From NCBI RefSeq assembly GCF_000718025.1, contig NZ_JODS01000028.1, positions 1 to 64,000 of the forward strand: a DNA stretch of 64,000 bases. Reading direction: 5' to 3'. Both the position numbers and the translations under genes were made by a program. The notes below the pieces were generated by a model that was not told the DNA's origin, searched no databases, and worked only from the letters and a program-made list of their open reading frames with translations. Positions 51,185-60,217 of this stretch are shown piece by piece; position 1 is the stretch's first letter, and each line of letters opens with the position of its first letter. Source of the stretch: Kitasatospora purpeofusca (GTDB lineage: Bacteria; Actinomycetota; Actinomycetes; Streptomycetales; Streptomycetaceae).

Positions 51185-51964
51185 TCAGGACGCCTCCTCG
51201 ACGGCGGCGCCGACCGGTGCCGGGCGGGACGGCCGGGCGCGGAGCGGCGGTACCGGCCGCGGCCCGGTGGCCTGCCGGGGCAGGCCGATCACGGCGGGAG
51301 CCGGCTCGGGGACGGTGGTGGCCGCGGTGGCCGCGGTGGTGGCAGAGGCGGCCGGGGCCGAAGAGGCCGCAGCGGTGTCGGCGGGCTCGGTCGGCGCCGG
51401 GAAGCCCGGGTTGACCCCGCCCGCGGCGGTGATCCCGGCCGGGTTCAGCAGCACCTTGACGGTCAGCAGCAGGATCCGCAGGTCGAGGCCGAACGAGCGG
51501 TTCCGGACGTACCAGAGGTCGAGCTCGATCCGCTCCGGCCAGGTGATGGAGTTGCGGCCCTGGACCTGGGCCCAGCCGGTGAGGCCGGGCCGCACGTCGA
51601 GTCGGCCGCGCTGGCGGTGGGAGTAGTGGACGACCTGCTCGGGGAGCGTGGGCCGGGGCCCGATCACTCCCATCTCGCCGCGCGCGACGTTCCACAGCTG
51701 CGGCAGTTCGTCCAGGCTGGTCCGGCGGAGCAGGTCCCCGAGCCGGGTGATCCGGGGAGCGTCCGGCTCCTCCGGGAAACGCTTGTCCCGCATGGTGCGG
51801 AACTTGAGGATCTCGAACTCCTGGCCCAGCAGCCCGGTCCGGGTCTGCCGGAAGAGCACCGGTCCGCCCATGGTGCAGCGGATCAGCAGAGCGATCACCA
51901 GACCCAGCGGAATCGCGACGATCCCGGTCAGGACGGTGATCGCGAGGTCCCCCCCTCGCTTCAT
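51185..51964 (-). CDS. Undecaprenyl-phosphate sugar phosphotransferase (PglC/WcaJ type)
   Basis: Starts a surface glycan by moving sugar-1-phosphate onto undecaprenyl phosphate in the membrane. 259 residues: one N-terminal membrane segment (LAITVLTGIVAIPLGLVIALL), then the bacterial sugar transferase domain with ILKFRTMRD, SLDELPQLWNV, GEMGVIGPRPT and RPGLTGWAQVQGRN. The last ~60 residues are an Ala/Pro/Thr-rich tail not needed for the fold. It lies 43 bp downstream of a glycosyltransferase gene and upstream of the PglD-like gene, an initiating-transferase and tailoring pair. Confidence 0.88.
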   Translation of the reverse strand: MKRGGDLAITVLTGIVAIPLGLVIALLIRCTMGGPVLFRQTRTGLLGQEFEILKFRTMRDKRFPEEPDAPRITRLGDLLRRTSLDELPQLWNVARGEMGVIGPRPTLPEQVVHYSHRQRGRLDVRPGLTGWAQVQGRNSITWPERIELDLWYVRNRSFGLDLRILLLTVKVLLNPAGITAAGGVNPGFPAPTEPADTAAASSAPAASATTAATAATTVPEPAPAVIGLPRQATGPRPVPPLRARPSRPAPVGAAVEEAS

Positions 51965-52006
51965 GACGGTCCTTCCCCTGATGCGGTGGTGTGGTCGTGG
52001 GCGGGC

Positions 52007-53191
52007 TCAGCCGACCGTCCAGGGCAGCCCCTTCGCGCGGGCGACGGCCGCGTAGGTGGCCAGTGAGACGGCGGCGACCGCCCTTTGGTCGAACGCCGCC
52101 TCGGCGCGGCGGCGGGCCGCCGTGCCGAGGCGCTCGCGCAGGCCGGGCTCGGTGAGGAGCCGGTCCAGGGCGCTGGTGAGGGCCCGGGCGTCCCCGGGCG
52201 GGGCGAGGAGCAGGTGCTCGTCGTGGGTGCCGATCTCGCGGCAGCCCCGGATGTCGCTGAGCACCATCGGGAGGCCGCCGGCGGCGGCCTCCATGGCGGA
52301 ACGGGAGAACCCCTCCCGGTAGGAGGGGAGGACGAAGACGTCCAGCGCGGCGTAGACGGCGGGCATGTCGGCGCGCGGACCGAGGAAGGCGACCCCGGAC
52401 TCGGCGCCGTGGGCGTCCGGCTTGTCCGGGTCGTCGGGGCCGATCCAGACGAACCTGGCCTTGCCGGCCAGGGCGCGGGCGGCCTCGGCGTACTCCCCGA
52501 TGCCCTTCTCGGCGACCCGGCGGCCGACCCCGCCGACCAGCAGCTCGTCCGGCCCGAGGCCCAGCTCGGCGCGCAGCCGGGCCCGGGCGCGGGCGCGTTC
52601 GCCGGGATCGGTGGCGAAGCGGGTGAGGTCCACGCCGTTGCCGACCACCCGCGAGCGGCGGGCCGGGACGGCGCGGGCCAGGGTCCGCCGGTCCTCGCCG
52701 TTCTGGTACAGCTCGGCGTGCGAGAAGCGGGCGGCGAAGGCCTCCGCGCCGAGCACGAAGGCGCGCTTGGCGAGCGGGTCGTGCGCCTGCGCCCACAGCC
52801 CGTGGCAGGTGTTGACCACCACCGGGACCCGGGCCAGCCGGCCGATGACCCGACCGAGCACACCGGTCTTCGGGTTGTGGGTGTGCAGCACGTCCGGGCG
52901 GATCCGGCGGAGCACCGCCAGGAGTTCGCGGGCCGCTGCGGCGTCGGCCCGCGGCTCCCAGGCCCGGGTCAGCGCGTGCAGCGGCTCGTGCCGCACCCCG
53001 ATCGCCGCCAGATCGGGCAGGTAGGGGCCCGGGGCGCTGATCCCGTACGTCTCGAAGCCGGCCTCCAGGTCCACCTTGAGCTCGGTGGCGAGGAGCAGTT
53101 GGAGGCTCATGTCGACGGTGGTGAGGTGGGCGACGCGCAGCGGGCGGCCGCCGGGGCCGCGCAGGCGCGGGGGTATCCGGTCCTCAGGCAC
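52007..53191 (-). CDS. Glycosyltransferase family 4
   Basis: 394 residues, GT-B fold. The N-terminal domain starts after a short basic stretch (RVAHLTTVDMSLQLLLATEL) and has HTHNPKTGVLGRV; the C-terminal donor-binding domain has GVGRRVAEKGIGEYAEAA and the EX7E-type motif in YREGFSRSAMEAAAGGLP. It would add a sugar to the lipid-linked acceptor made by the downstream sugar transferase. The first 8 bases overlap the 3' end of the deacetylase gene, so the set deacetylase, glycosyltransferase, sugar transferase, acetyltransferase is one minus-strand operon. Confidence 0.88.
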   Translation of the reverse strand: MPEDRIPPRLRGPGGRPLRVAHLTTVDMSLQLLLATELKVDLEAGFETYGISAPGPYLPDLAAIGVRHEPLHALTRAWEPRADAAAARELLAVLRRIRPDVLHTHNPKTGVLGRVIGRLARVPVVVNTCHGLWAQAHDPLAKRAFVLGAEAFAARFSHAELYQNGEDRRTLARAVPARRSRVVGNGVDLTRFATDPGERARARARLRAELGLGPDELLVGGVGRRVAEKGIGEYAEAARALAGKARFVWIGPDDPDKPDAHGAESGVAFLGPRADMPAVYAALDVFVLPSYREGFSRSAMEAAAGGLPMVLSDIRGCREIGTHDEHLLLAPPGDARALTSALDRLLTEPGLRERLGTAARRRAEAAFDQRAVAAVSLATYAAVARAKGLPWTVG

Positions 53192-54026
53192 GGGCGCCCA
53201 CCGCCTTCGCGGTGGCGACGATCCTGGCGTAGGCGCGCTCGGGGATCAGCCGGCCGTGGAGTTTGGCGCGGAAGAAGTCGATCGGGTCGGTGCGGCGGAC
53301 CGGCACCCGGCGCAGCCGTACCGGGTCGACCCCGGGGGTGTTGCGGCCGACCTCGCCGGTGGCGGCGGTCCGGAATCGGGCGCGCAGCGCGGGTTCCATG
53401 TGCGGGACCGGCACGCCCCAGGTGTAGGCGTAGTGGCTGGGGCGGACGCCGAGGTGCTGCTCGACCTCGTCGTTGCAGGCGTCCAGCTCGGCGGTGGTGA
53501 GCAGCTCGGGGCGGGCGTGGGTGCGGGTGTGGTTGGCGACCGTGCACAGGCCGGAGGCGGTCATCTCGCGCAGTTGCTCCCAGCTGAGCGCGGGGGCGCC
53601 GGTGGCCTTGGCGGTCGATCCCTCCCAGCGCATCTCGCCGCCGACGTGGCCGCTGGCCAGGTAGACGGTGAACGGCAGCCGGCGCTCGCGCAGCAGCGGC
53701 CAGGCGTTGTCGAAGACGTCCGCGAAGCCGTCGTCGAAGGTGAGGACGACGCCCGGGGTGCGGCGGCCCGACTCGATCCGGTCGGTGGCCTCGTCCAGGG
53801 AGACCACCCGGCCGGGCGGCAGGGCGGCGAGCAGGTCGGCCTGGGCGGCGAAGTCGGCGGTGGCGACGTCCAGCTCGTCCGGGCTCCCGCCGCCCACCCG
53901 GTGGTAGATCAGCACGGTGGCGCCCTCGCCGGGACTGCTCCCGACCCGGCGCGCCAGCTGGCGCTTCACCTGGGCCCGGATCCCCCCGTTGACCGGGGCC
54001 GTTCCGGGCACGGCGCTGCCGCTCAT
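53184..54026 (-). CDS. Polysaccharide deacetylase (NodB family)
   Basis: 280 residues. The NodB domain has LIYHRVG near 39, the metal and base motif TFDDGFAD at 96-103, and NHTRTH at 165-170 whose histidines bind metal. It removes acetyl groups from an amino-sugar polymer or performs a related hydrolysis. No signal peptide is seen, so it may act inside on lipid-linked sugars, or leave by another route. First gene of the four-gene minus-strand operon. Upstream, 54027-54326 holds no gene but contains the region where its promoter must lie and a small palindrome (54282-54298). Confidence 0.85.
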   Translation of the reverse strand: MSGSAVPGTAPVNGGIRAQVKRQLARRVGSSPGEGATVLIYHRVGGGSPDELDVATADFAAQADLLAALPPGRVVSLDEATDRIESGRRTPGVVLTFDDGFADVFDNAWPLLRERRLPFTVYLASGHVGGEMRWEGSTAKATGAPALSWEQLREMTASGLCTVANHTRTHARPELLTTAELDACNDEVEQHLGVRPSHYAYTWGVPVPHMEPALRARFRTAATGEVGRNTPGVDPVRLRRVPVRRTDPIDFFRAKLHGRLIPERAYARIVATAKAVGARA

Positions 54027-54326
54027 CGTTCCCCCCTCTGCGGCACCCTCCCCGGCGCCGGCAAGTGGCCTCGCATCCGGCGCAGTTGGCGCCCCGGACC
54101 GACATCACAGTAGGGGGAACTGTGGGGCTGGTGGCCCGGAATTGTGAAAGAAGCGAGAAGGAGTTGGCAGTTGGGCCGAAAACCGGCCGATCCGACCGGA
54201 TGGATCCGATCGGGAGTTCGGTACGCGGGCCGTTACGGGGAATTCGACAAAACCGCGGGCCGGGCGGCCGGGACAGCTGTTCCGGCAGGCCCTGCCGGTG
54301 TGCCGGGGCGTCCTCGGACGGTCGGT

Positions 54327-54599
54327 TCAGGCCGCCGCGCGGCGGTGCCGGCGGAACACCGCGACGCCGATCCGGCCGAGCAGCAGCACACCGGCGGCGA
54401 GGCAGCCCGCGACCGCCATCGCCCAGGCCGGTCCGTCACTGTCCGGAACCACGACCGCGACCACGATGCCCAGCGCGAGGCAGGCCAGACCGACCAGCGC
54501 CAGCGGCACCTGGTGGGTGACCAGGGCACCACCGTGCCAGAACCGCGCCATCCGGGTCGCGCCGTGCGGGTGGTGGTGATCACGTTCCGCGTCTGCCAT
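54327..54599 (-). CDS. Small two-helix membrane protein
   Basis: 90 residues. A His-rich start (AERDHHHPHGATR) is followed by two hydrophobic segments near 30-50 (LALVGLACLALGIVVAVVV) and 58-78 (WAMAVAGCLAAGVLLLGRI) and a basic end (FRRHRRAAA). It has no family I recognise, though streptomycetes commonly carry similar small HxH-rich membrane proteins. ATG 54599, weak ribosome site. It is separate from the deacetylase operon by 300 bp. Confidence 0.55.
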   Translation of the reverse strand: MADAERDHHHPHGATRMARFWHGGALVTHQVPLALVGLACLALGIVVAVVVPDSDGPAWAMAVAGCLAAGVLLLGRIGVAVFRRHRRAAA

Positions 54600-55042
54600 G
54601 AGCCCAAGGTACCTCGGGGCCGCCGCCGGAGCAGCCCGCAGGGCGTGACCTTTCGGCCACACCGGGTCACCGTCGACCCGGTCGGCCGGGGCGTGCGCGC
54701 GCACTCCGCCGGTGCGCCCCGGCGCGCGCCGGGGTGTCCGTCGCGGCGCCCGGTCCGGCGCTGATCCGGCTCCGGATCGGGCGTCGTCCCGAGTTCGTTC
54801 CGGCGCCGTCCCGGGATTGTTCCGGCGCTGCGAAAAAACCTTGCCGGTCCGGTACAACCATCAACGGGGCGTAGCTGTCTCCATTACATTGAGCGATCCA
54901 GGAGCCGTCCGCGGTGCGGGTTGGGAGTCCCCGCCGTGGACCGGAGATACCCAGGGGGCGGAGCCGCCGCGCCCTGGAGTCGGAGGCCGGGCTCTGTCCT
55001 CCGGCGGTACCGCCACGCCGCATCGGCGACCGAGGGGGAACC

Positions 55043-56290
55043 GTGCCGCAGTCCCATTCCACGACGACGACCTCCGGCCTCACCGCGCTCAACAGGGCCG
55101 TGGTGACCGCCCTGTCGGACCTGCGGCCGCCACCGACCGCCGCACCGCCACCCGCGCCCGGCCCCGCGCGACCGGCGGCCGCGTCCCCCGCCACTACCGT
55201 GCCGACCGACGGGCAGCCGGTCGGCACCCAGGCCGGCGACCGGACGCGGCGGTCCCCCGCGGCGGCCACCCGCACCTGCTCCCGGCCCGTCCGCGCGCTG
55301 GTGCCTGCACCCGCACCCGCACCCGCAGCGACGCCTGCGGCCGTGCCCGGGCGGCGGACGCCCGAACGCGCCGAGGGTCAGGCCGACGCGCGGGGCGAGT
55401 GGCTGCGGTTCGCGCCCGTCCAGCCGCTGTTCCGGGCCAGGGCGGCGCAGCGGCTCGCCGTGCTCGCGTACCACGGGGTCACCGACCCCCGGTCGTTCGG
55501 CGCGCAGCTCGACCGGCTGCGAAGACTCGCGACGCCCGTCTCGCTCGCCGCCGTGCAGGAAGCCGTCGCCGAACGACGTCCGCTGCCCGCCCGCAGTGTG
55601 CTGGTGACCTTCGACGACGCCGACCGCAGCGTCCTGACGCACGCGCTGCCCGCGCTGCTCGAACGCGGCATCCCGGCCGCGGCCTTCGTCATCTCCGAGC
55701 TGATCGGGACGGAGCGGCCGTTCTGGTGGCACGAGGCCGACTTCCTGGCCCGGCACGGCGGACGGGCCCGTTCGCTCGACTGCGGCCACCCCTCGCAGCT
55801 GCTCCCCCGGCTCAAGGCGATGCCCGACCCGGACCGCCGGCGCAGCCTCCAGGAGCTGCGGGTCAGCGCGGACCGGCGGCCGCCCGGCCAGGAGCAGCTC
55901 ACCCCCGCCGACCTGCTGGCGCTGCGCGAGGGCGGCGTCGCCATCGGCAACCACACCCAGGGGCACCCGTGCCTCGGCCGCTGCGACGACGTCACCGTCC
56001 GGGCCGAGATCACCGGCGCCCACGAGGCCCTCACCCGCTGGCTCGGCGAGCCCCCCATCGCCTTCGCCTACCCGGACGGCGGCCACGACGTCCGGGCCGA
56101 GGGTGTGCTCCAGGAGCTGGGCTACCGGCTCGGCTTCCTCTCCGACCACCGCCTCGGCCCCCGGCTCCCCTCCCACCCGCTCCAGATCAGCCGGCTCCAG
56201 GTCGACTCGACCACCAGCACCCGCCGCTTCGACACCATCCTCTCCGGCCTCGAACCCGCCTACCGCCGCTGGCGCGGCCAGGCCGCCTGA
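55043..56290 (+). CDS. Polysaccharide deacetylase-like protein with disordered N-terminus
   Basis: 415 residues: ~125 residues of Pro/Ala-rich linker, then a NodB-type domain. Motifs are LAYHGVTDP, TFDDADRS at 189-196 (the usual FDDG has become FDDA) and NHTQGH at 303-308, with FAYPDGGHD in the later strand. Catalytic and metal residues look present, so activity is likely. GTG 55043 is chosen because GAGGGGG precedes it; the frame extends upstream without coding character. Bases 54600-55042 before it hold no gene. The first hairpin of the array at 56297 begins 6 bp after its stop and could act as its terminator. Confidence 0.75.
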   Translation: MPQSHSTTTTSGLTALNRAVVTALSDLRPPPTAAPPPAPGPARPAAASPATTVPTDGQPVGTQAGDRTRRSPAAATRTCSRPVRALVPAPAPAPAATPAAVPGRRTPERAEGQADARGEWLRFAPVQPLFRARAAQRLAVLAYHGVTDPRSFGAQLDRLRRLATPVSLAAVQEAVAERRPLPARSVLVTFDDADRSVLTHALPALLERGIPAAAFVISELIGTERPFWWHEADFLARHGGRARSLDCGHPSQLLPRLKAMPDPDRRRSLQELRVSADRRPPGQEQLTPADLLALREGGVAIGNHTQGHPCLGRCDDVTVRAEITGAHEALTRWLGEPPIAFAYPDGGHDVRAEGVLQELGYRLGFLSDHRLGPRLPSHPLQISRLQVDSTTSTRRFDTILSGLEPAYRRWRGQAA

Positions 56291-56296
56291 CCCCCG

Positions 56297-56792
56297 CGCA
56301 GGAAGTCGGCCGCTCCGACTTCCTGCGCCCGGCAGCGGGGCCGGGCGCGGGGCCGGGCGCAGGAAGGGGCACGCACAGGAAGTCGGAGCGGCCGACGTCT
56401 GCTGCCCGGAACCCAGGCCCACACCCGAGCGATCGCACGCGTGGGGAGTCGGCCCGACCGACTTGCGAGCCGCCGCGCGACGGACACCCACAGCAACCAC
56501 CGCCCGCACAGGAAGTCGGACCCACCGACCTCCCGGTCCGGGGCACCCACCGGCGGAACCACTCTCGCGAAGGCATCGGGGCCGACCGGCCGGCCGGATC
56601 CGGACGCGCGAGAAGTCGAAGCGGCCGACTTCCTGCGCGCGGCCGCCCCCACGCCCGGCAGAAGGCCGGGGCGCAAGCGGGGTGGCTCGAAGCGGCTGGT
56701 CCACGTCTGTCTACGGCCGGACCCGCCCACACACGCGAAGCCTCCTGACGACCAACGACCACGTATACGGGAAGTCGAGCCGGCCGACTTCC
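56297..56792. repeat. Array of six related hairpins, consensus AGGAAGTCGG-N5-CCGACTTCCT
   Basis: Six inverted repeats share the arm AGGAAGTCGG, the facing arm CCGACTTCCT and always a 5-base loop: 56297-56327 (13-bp perfect arms), 56377-56401, 56447-56463 (core only), 56510-56534, 56605-56639 (12 of 15) and 56770-56792 (8 of 9). Spacings are 50-170 bp and irregular. There is no supported gene in 56291-56820, and the copies fall in different frames, so they are not a coding repeat. The first copy may terminate the deacetylase gene. What the rest do is unknown. Confidence 0.8.
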
Positions 56793-56820
56793 AACGCGCG
56801 GCCTCCGTCACGGCTGACTG

Positions 56821-57350
56821 AAGACCCGGCATTCGCTTCGCCCCCGTGCAGGAGCCGACCGGCCAGGACGGCGCGGGCCGGGTGGAGGGGTGGTGGCCTC
56901 GGCGGGCCGGCGCGACCGGGTGGGCCGATCCCGGTCCGCCCGGTGGCGGTCCCGGGTGGCCCGCAATCGGGTCGGCGTCGGGTGTGCTGCCTCGGCCTGC
57001 GTCCGTGCGGGCAGGTGGTCGGCGGGAGTGGCGGCCCGCGCAGGGCCGACGAGCAGGCTCGGGCCTGCCGGGGCGGCGAGGCGGGCGACCCGGAGAGCAG
57101 CCGGAGGCCGCCGGAGCAGCGCAGCAGGCAATCCGGGAAACAACCGGGCGGCCGTCCTCACGCCACAGGGCGGCGGAGGCGGACGATCCGGGGGGAAGCA
57201 TCCGGGAGACCGATCCCGAGGCCAGGCAGCCGGCGGCCGACCCAAGGCGACCCGGGTGCAGCCGGGCGGACGCCACCGAGCCGCCGGGCGCTCCGGGAGC
57301 AGCCGCGGAGGGTGTCCCCCACGCCGCCCGACGTCCCGGGCGGCCGGGGC
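56821..57350. other. Gene-free GC-rich stretch
   Basis: About 530 bp after the hairpin array. Open frames exist but consist of Arg/Gly/Pro/Ala low-complexity translation on all strands, and I see no ribosome site, promoter or structural repeat. It lies at the 3' end of the racemase gene. Confidence 0.5.
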
Positions 57351-58136
57351 TCAGGCGGCCGGGGTCGGGATCGGGGGGGCTCCGAGGAGGGCGGTGCCGG
57401 GGTAGGCCAGGGCGACGGCGGGGAGGGTGGTCGGGATGCCGGCGTGGAGGACGGTGAGGGTCCCGTTGCCGCGGCGGGTGGGGTCGGCGACGCGGCGGAG
57501 GGCCTGGGCGACGACCGGTTCGGCGGAGCCGTGCAGGGTGAGCGTGGGCAGGGCGGTCGGTGCGACGGCGGCGCGGATGCGTTCGGCGACCAGTTCGTAG
57601 TGCGTGCAGCCGAGGACGAGGGCCGCCGTTCCGGCCGGGGTCCGGGCGGCGGCGTCGGCGATCGCCGCGTCGATCGCGGCCTGGTCACCGTGGTCCACGG
57701 CGTCGGCGAGGCCGGGGCAGGCCACCTCGGTGACGGCGGCGGTTCCGGCGAAGTCGCGGATCAGTCCGCGCTGGTACGCGCTGCCGGTGGTGGCCGGGGT
57801 GGCCCAGATGGCGACCGGGCCGCCTAGCGCGGCGGCCGGCTTGATCGCCGGGACGGTGGCGATGACCGGGAGCGCGGGCTCCAGTTCGGCGCGGAGGGCG
57901 GCGAGCGCGTGCACGGAGGCGGTGTTGCAGGCGATGATCAGCGCGTCCGGCTCGTGCGCGGCGGCGGCGCGGGCGCAGCCGAGGGCGAGTTCGGTGATCT
58001 CCTCGGGCGTCCGGGGGCCCCAGGGCATCGAGGCGGGGTTGGAGGAGAGCACCAGATCGACGTCCGGGCGCATGGTCCGGAGTACGCCGGCGGCGGCCAG
58101 CAGGCCGATTCCCGAGTCCATCAGTGCGATCTTCAC
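57351..58136 (-). CDS. Glutamate racemase-like protein (Asp/Glu racemase superfamily)
   Basis: 261 residues. The family's two catalytic cysteines are there: C70 in ACNTAS and C177 in LGCTHYE, with D7-S8 in MDSGIG at the N-terminus. It thus could interconvert L- and D-glutamate for peptidoglycan. Differences from classical MurI, such as SSNPASMPWGPRTPEE where MurI has the ...PYG loop, and the location next to hopanoid-type and glycan genes suggest a second, possibly specialised racemase. The cell's main murI is not expected here. ATG 58136 is 4 bp from the end of an AT-rich patch that may hold a promoter shared with the divergent gene. Confidence 0.72.
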   Translation of the reverse strand: MKIALMDSGIGLLAAAGVLRTMRPDVDLVLSSNPASMPWGPRTPEEITELALGCARAAAAHEPDALIIACNTASVHALAALRAELEPALPVIATVPAIKPAAALGGPVAIWATPATTGSAYQRGLIRDFAGTAAVTEVACPGLADAVDHGDQAAIDAAIADAAARTPAGTAALVLGCTHYELVAERIRAAVAPTALPTLTLHGSAEPVVAQALRRVADPTRRGNGTLTVLHAGIPTTLPAVALAYPGTALLGAPPIPTPAA

Positions 58137-58193
58137 GCTTCAAGACTTTAGTCGATGACCCGCCACGGGCCCTTGGTGCGGCAGACTGCCCGG

Positions 58194-59336
58194 GTGACCG
58201 TCCTGCTGTGGATCGCCGTGCTCTCCCTGCTGGTCTGGCTCTGGCTGGCGGGCTGCCACGGGTTGTTCTGGCGTACCGATGTCCGGCTGCCGCCGCGCCG
58301 TCCGCCCGAGCGGTGGCCGCAGGTGGCGGTGGTGGTGCCGGCCCGGGACGAGGCGGAGGTGCTGCCGCTGTCCCTGCCGAGCCTGCTGGCGCAGAAGTAT
58401 CCGGGGCGGGCCCGGGTGGTGCTGGTGGACGACCACAGCTCGGACGGCACCGGTGCGCTGGCGCGTTCGCTCGCCGCCCCGGGGGGCCTGGAGCTGACGG
58501 TGGCCTCCCCTCCCCCGCTGCCGCCGGGCTGGACGGGCAAGCTGTGGGCGGTGCGGCACGGGGTGGAGCTGGCGGGGGCGGACGCCGAGTACCTGCTGCT
58601 GACGGACGCGGACATCGCGCACGGGCCGGACTCGCTGGCCGAACTGGTGGCGGCGGCGGAGGCGAACCGGCTGGACCTGGTGTCGCAGATGGCCAGGCTG
58701 CGGGTGGAGACGGGGTGGGAGCGGCTGATCGTGCCGGCCTTCGTCTACTTCTTCGCCCAGCTCTACCCGTTCCGGTGGAGCAACCGGCCCGGTTCCCGGA
58801 CGGCCGCGGCGGCCGGCGGCTGCTCGCTGGTGCGGCGGGAGGCGCTGGAGCGGGCGGGCGGGGTGGCGGCGATCCGGGGCGCGGTCATCGACGACGTGTC
58901 CCTCGCCCGGGCGGTGAAGGCCACCGGGGGCCGGACCTGGCTGGGTCTGGCCGAGCAGGTGGACAGCGTGCGCCCGTACCCGCGGCTGGGGCAGCTGTGG
59001 CGGATGGTGTCGCGCAGTGCGTACGCCCAGCTGCGGCATTCGCCGGTGCTGCTGCTGGGGACGGTGCTGGGGCTGGCGCTGGTGTACCTGGTGCCGCCGG
59101 TGGCGGTGCTGGCGGGGGTGGCGGCGGGTGCCTGGCCGGTGGCGGTGGCGGGCGGGGCGGCCTGGGCGCTGATGACGGGCACCTTCGTCCCGATGCTGCG
59201 CTACTACCGGCAGCCGGCTGCGGCCGCGCTGCTGCTGCCGTTCACGGCGGCGCTGTACCTGCTGATGACGGTCGACTCGGCGGTGCAGCACTGGCGCGGC
59301 CGGGGCGCCGCCTGGAAGGGCCGGACGTACAAGTAG
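58194..59336 (+). CDS. Family 2 glycosyltransferase, HpnB-like
   Basis: 380 residues from GTG 58194 (ATG 58155 is an alternative that adds 13 residues). An N-terminal membrane segment is followed by the GT2 domain: VVVPARDEAEVLPLSLPSL, VLVDDHSSDGT, PLPPGWTGKLWAV, LLLTDADI and GGCSLVRREAL, then about three C-terminal membrane helices. The order and PPGWTGKLWA match HpnB, a glycosyltransferase associated with hopanoid biosynthesis in other bacteria. No hopanoid synthesis gene is visible, so the acceptor is uncertain. A methyltransferase gene follows after 100 bp. Confidence 0.75.
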   Translation: MTVLLWIAVLSLLVWLWLAGCHGLFWRTDVRLPPRRPPERWPQVAVVVPARDEAEVLPLSLPSLLAQKYPGRARVVLVDDHSSDGTGALARSLAAPGGLELTVASPPPLPPGWTGKLWAVRHGVELAGADAEYLLLTDADIAHGPDSLAELVAAAEANRLDLVSQMARLRVETGWERLIVPAFVYFFAQLYPFRWSNRPGSRTAAAAGGCSLVRREALERAGGVAAIRGAVIDDVSLARAVKATGGRTWLGLAEQVDSVRPYPRLGQLWRMVSRSAYAQLRHSPVLLLGTVLGLALVYLVPPVAVLAGVAAGAWPVAVAGGAAWALMTGTFVPMLRYYRQPAAAALLLPFTAALYLLMTVDSAVQHWRGRGAAWKGRTYK

Positions 59337-59350
59337 CGGACGTGCGGACA

Positions 59351-59395
59351 GCGGGCGGACAGGTAGTGGACGGACAGGCAGCGGGCGGACAGGTA
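59351..59395. repeat. 30-bp period direct repeat before the methyltransferase
   Basis: GCGGGCGGACAGGTA occurs at 59351-59365 and again at 59381-59395, with shorter GGACAG(G) units between and around (59346, 59372). It occupies the gap between the HpnB-like gene and the methyltransferase; no promoter is evident. Confidence 0.7.
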
Positions 59396-59436
59396 AAGGC
59401 CGGACGGGCGGGGGCCGGGTGGGCCACACTGTTCGA

Positions 59437-60183
59437 ATGGACCGTCAGACGATCTCCCGGCTCGCCCACGCCCATCACCCGATCGCCGCGCCACTCTCCG
59501 ACGAGGCCGTGGCGACGCTGCTGGAGCGGGCGCTCGGCCCGGAGGAGGAGGGGCGGGTGCTCGACCTCGGCTGCGGGCAGGGCGGCTGGCTGCTGCGGGC
59601 GCTGGCGGCGCGGCCGCGCCGGCGGGCGGTCGGGGTGGACCTGGACCCGGGCGCGCTGACCCGGGCCCGGGAGTCGGCGGAGGCGGCGGGGGTGCAGCGG
59701 CGGTTGGGGCTGCACCATCTCGATGCCCGGGAGTTCACCGACCGCGAGCCCTTCGGGCTGGTCCTGAACGTCGGCGCGACGCACGCCTTCGGTGGGCTGC
59801 TGCCGACGCTGGCCGCCGCCCGGGAGCATCTGGCGCCGGGCGGCCGGGTGCTGGTGGGCGAGGGTTTCTGGGAGCGCGAGCCCTCGTCGGCGGCGCTGGG
59901 CGGACTGGGCGCCGCCCGCGAGGAGTACACGGACCTGGCCACCACGGTCGACCGGGTGGTGGCGGCCGGGTGGACACCGGTGTTCGGCCACGTCAGCAGC
60001 CTGGCGGAGTGGGACGACTACGAGTTCTCCTGGACGGGCTCGCTGGCCGCGTGGGCGCTGGACCACCCGGATCACCCGGACGCGGCGGACGCCCGGGCGG
60101 CGGCCGACCTGCACCGTGCGGAGTGGCTGCACGGCTACCGGGGGACGCTGGGCTTCGTCACCCTGGTGCTGCGCCGGGACTGA
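59437..60183 (+). CDS. Class I SAM-dependent methyltransferase
   Basis: 248 residues. Motif I VLDLGCGQGGWLLRAL near 41-56, the acidic motif II end in VGVDLDPGAL, and ALTRARESAEAAGV are typical; FGLVLNVGATHAFGG forms the next conserved strand and loop. No domain tells the substrate. ATG 59437. On the same strand as the HpnB-like glycosyltransferase, 100 bp after it, separated by the direct repeats; convergent with the next gene. Confidence 0.75.
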   Translation: MDRQTISRLAHAHHPIAAPLSDEAVATLLERALGPEEEGRVLDLGCGQGGWLLRALAARPRRRAVGVDLDPGALTRARESAEAAGVQRRLGLHHLDAREFTDREPFGLVLNVGATHAFGGLLPTLAAAREHLAPGGRVLVGEGFWEREPSSAALGGLGAAREEYTDLATTVDRVVAAGWTPVFGHVSSLAEWDDYEFSWTGSLAAWALDHPDHPDAADARAAADLHRAEWLHGYRGTLGFVTLVLRRD

Positions 60184-60217
60184 CGTGGCAGGACGGACGC
60201 GGCAGGACGGCCGCCCC

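Noticed and set aside
56297..56792. CRISPR array
   Set aside because: The copies are palindromic hairpins, degenerate and irregularly spaced, and no cas gene is present.
56846..57457. Gene in the gap before the racemase
   Set aside because: Arg/Gly/Pro-rich translation with overlapping similar frames on other strands and no ribosome site.
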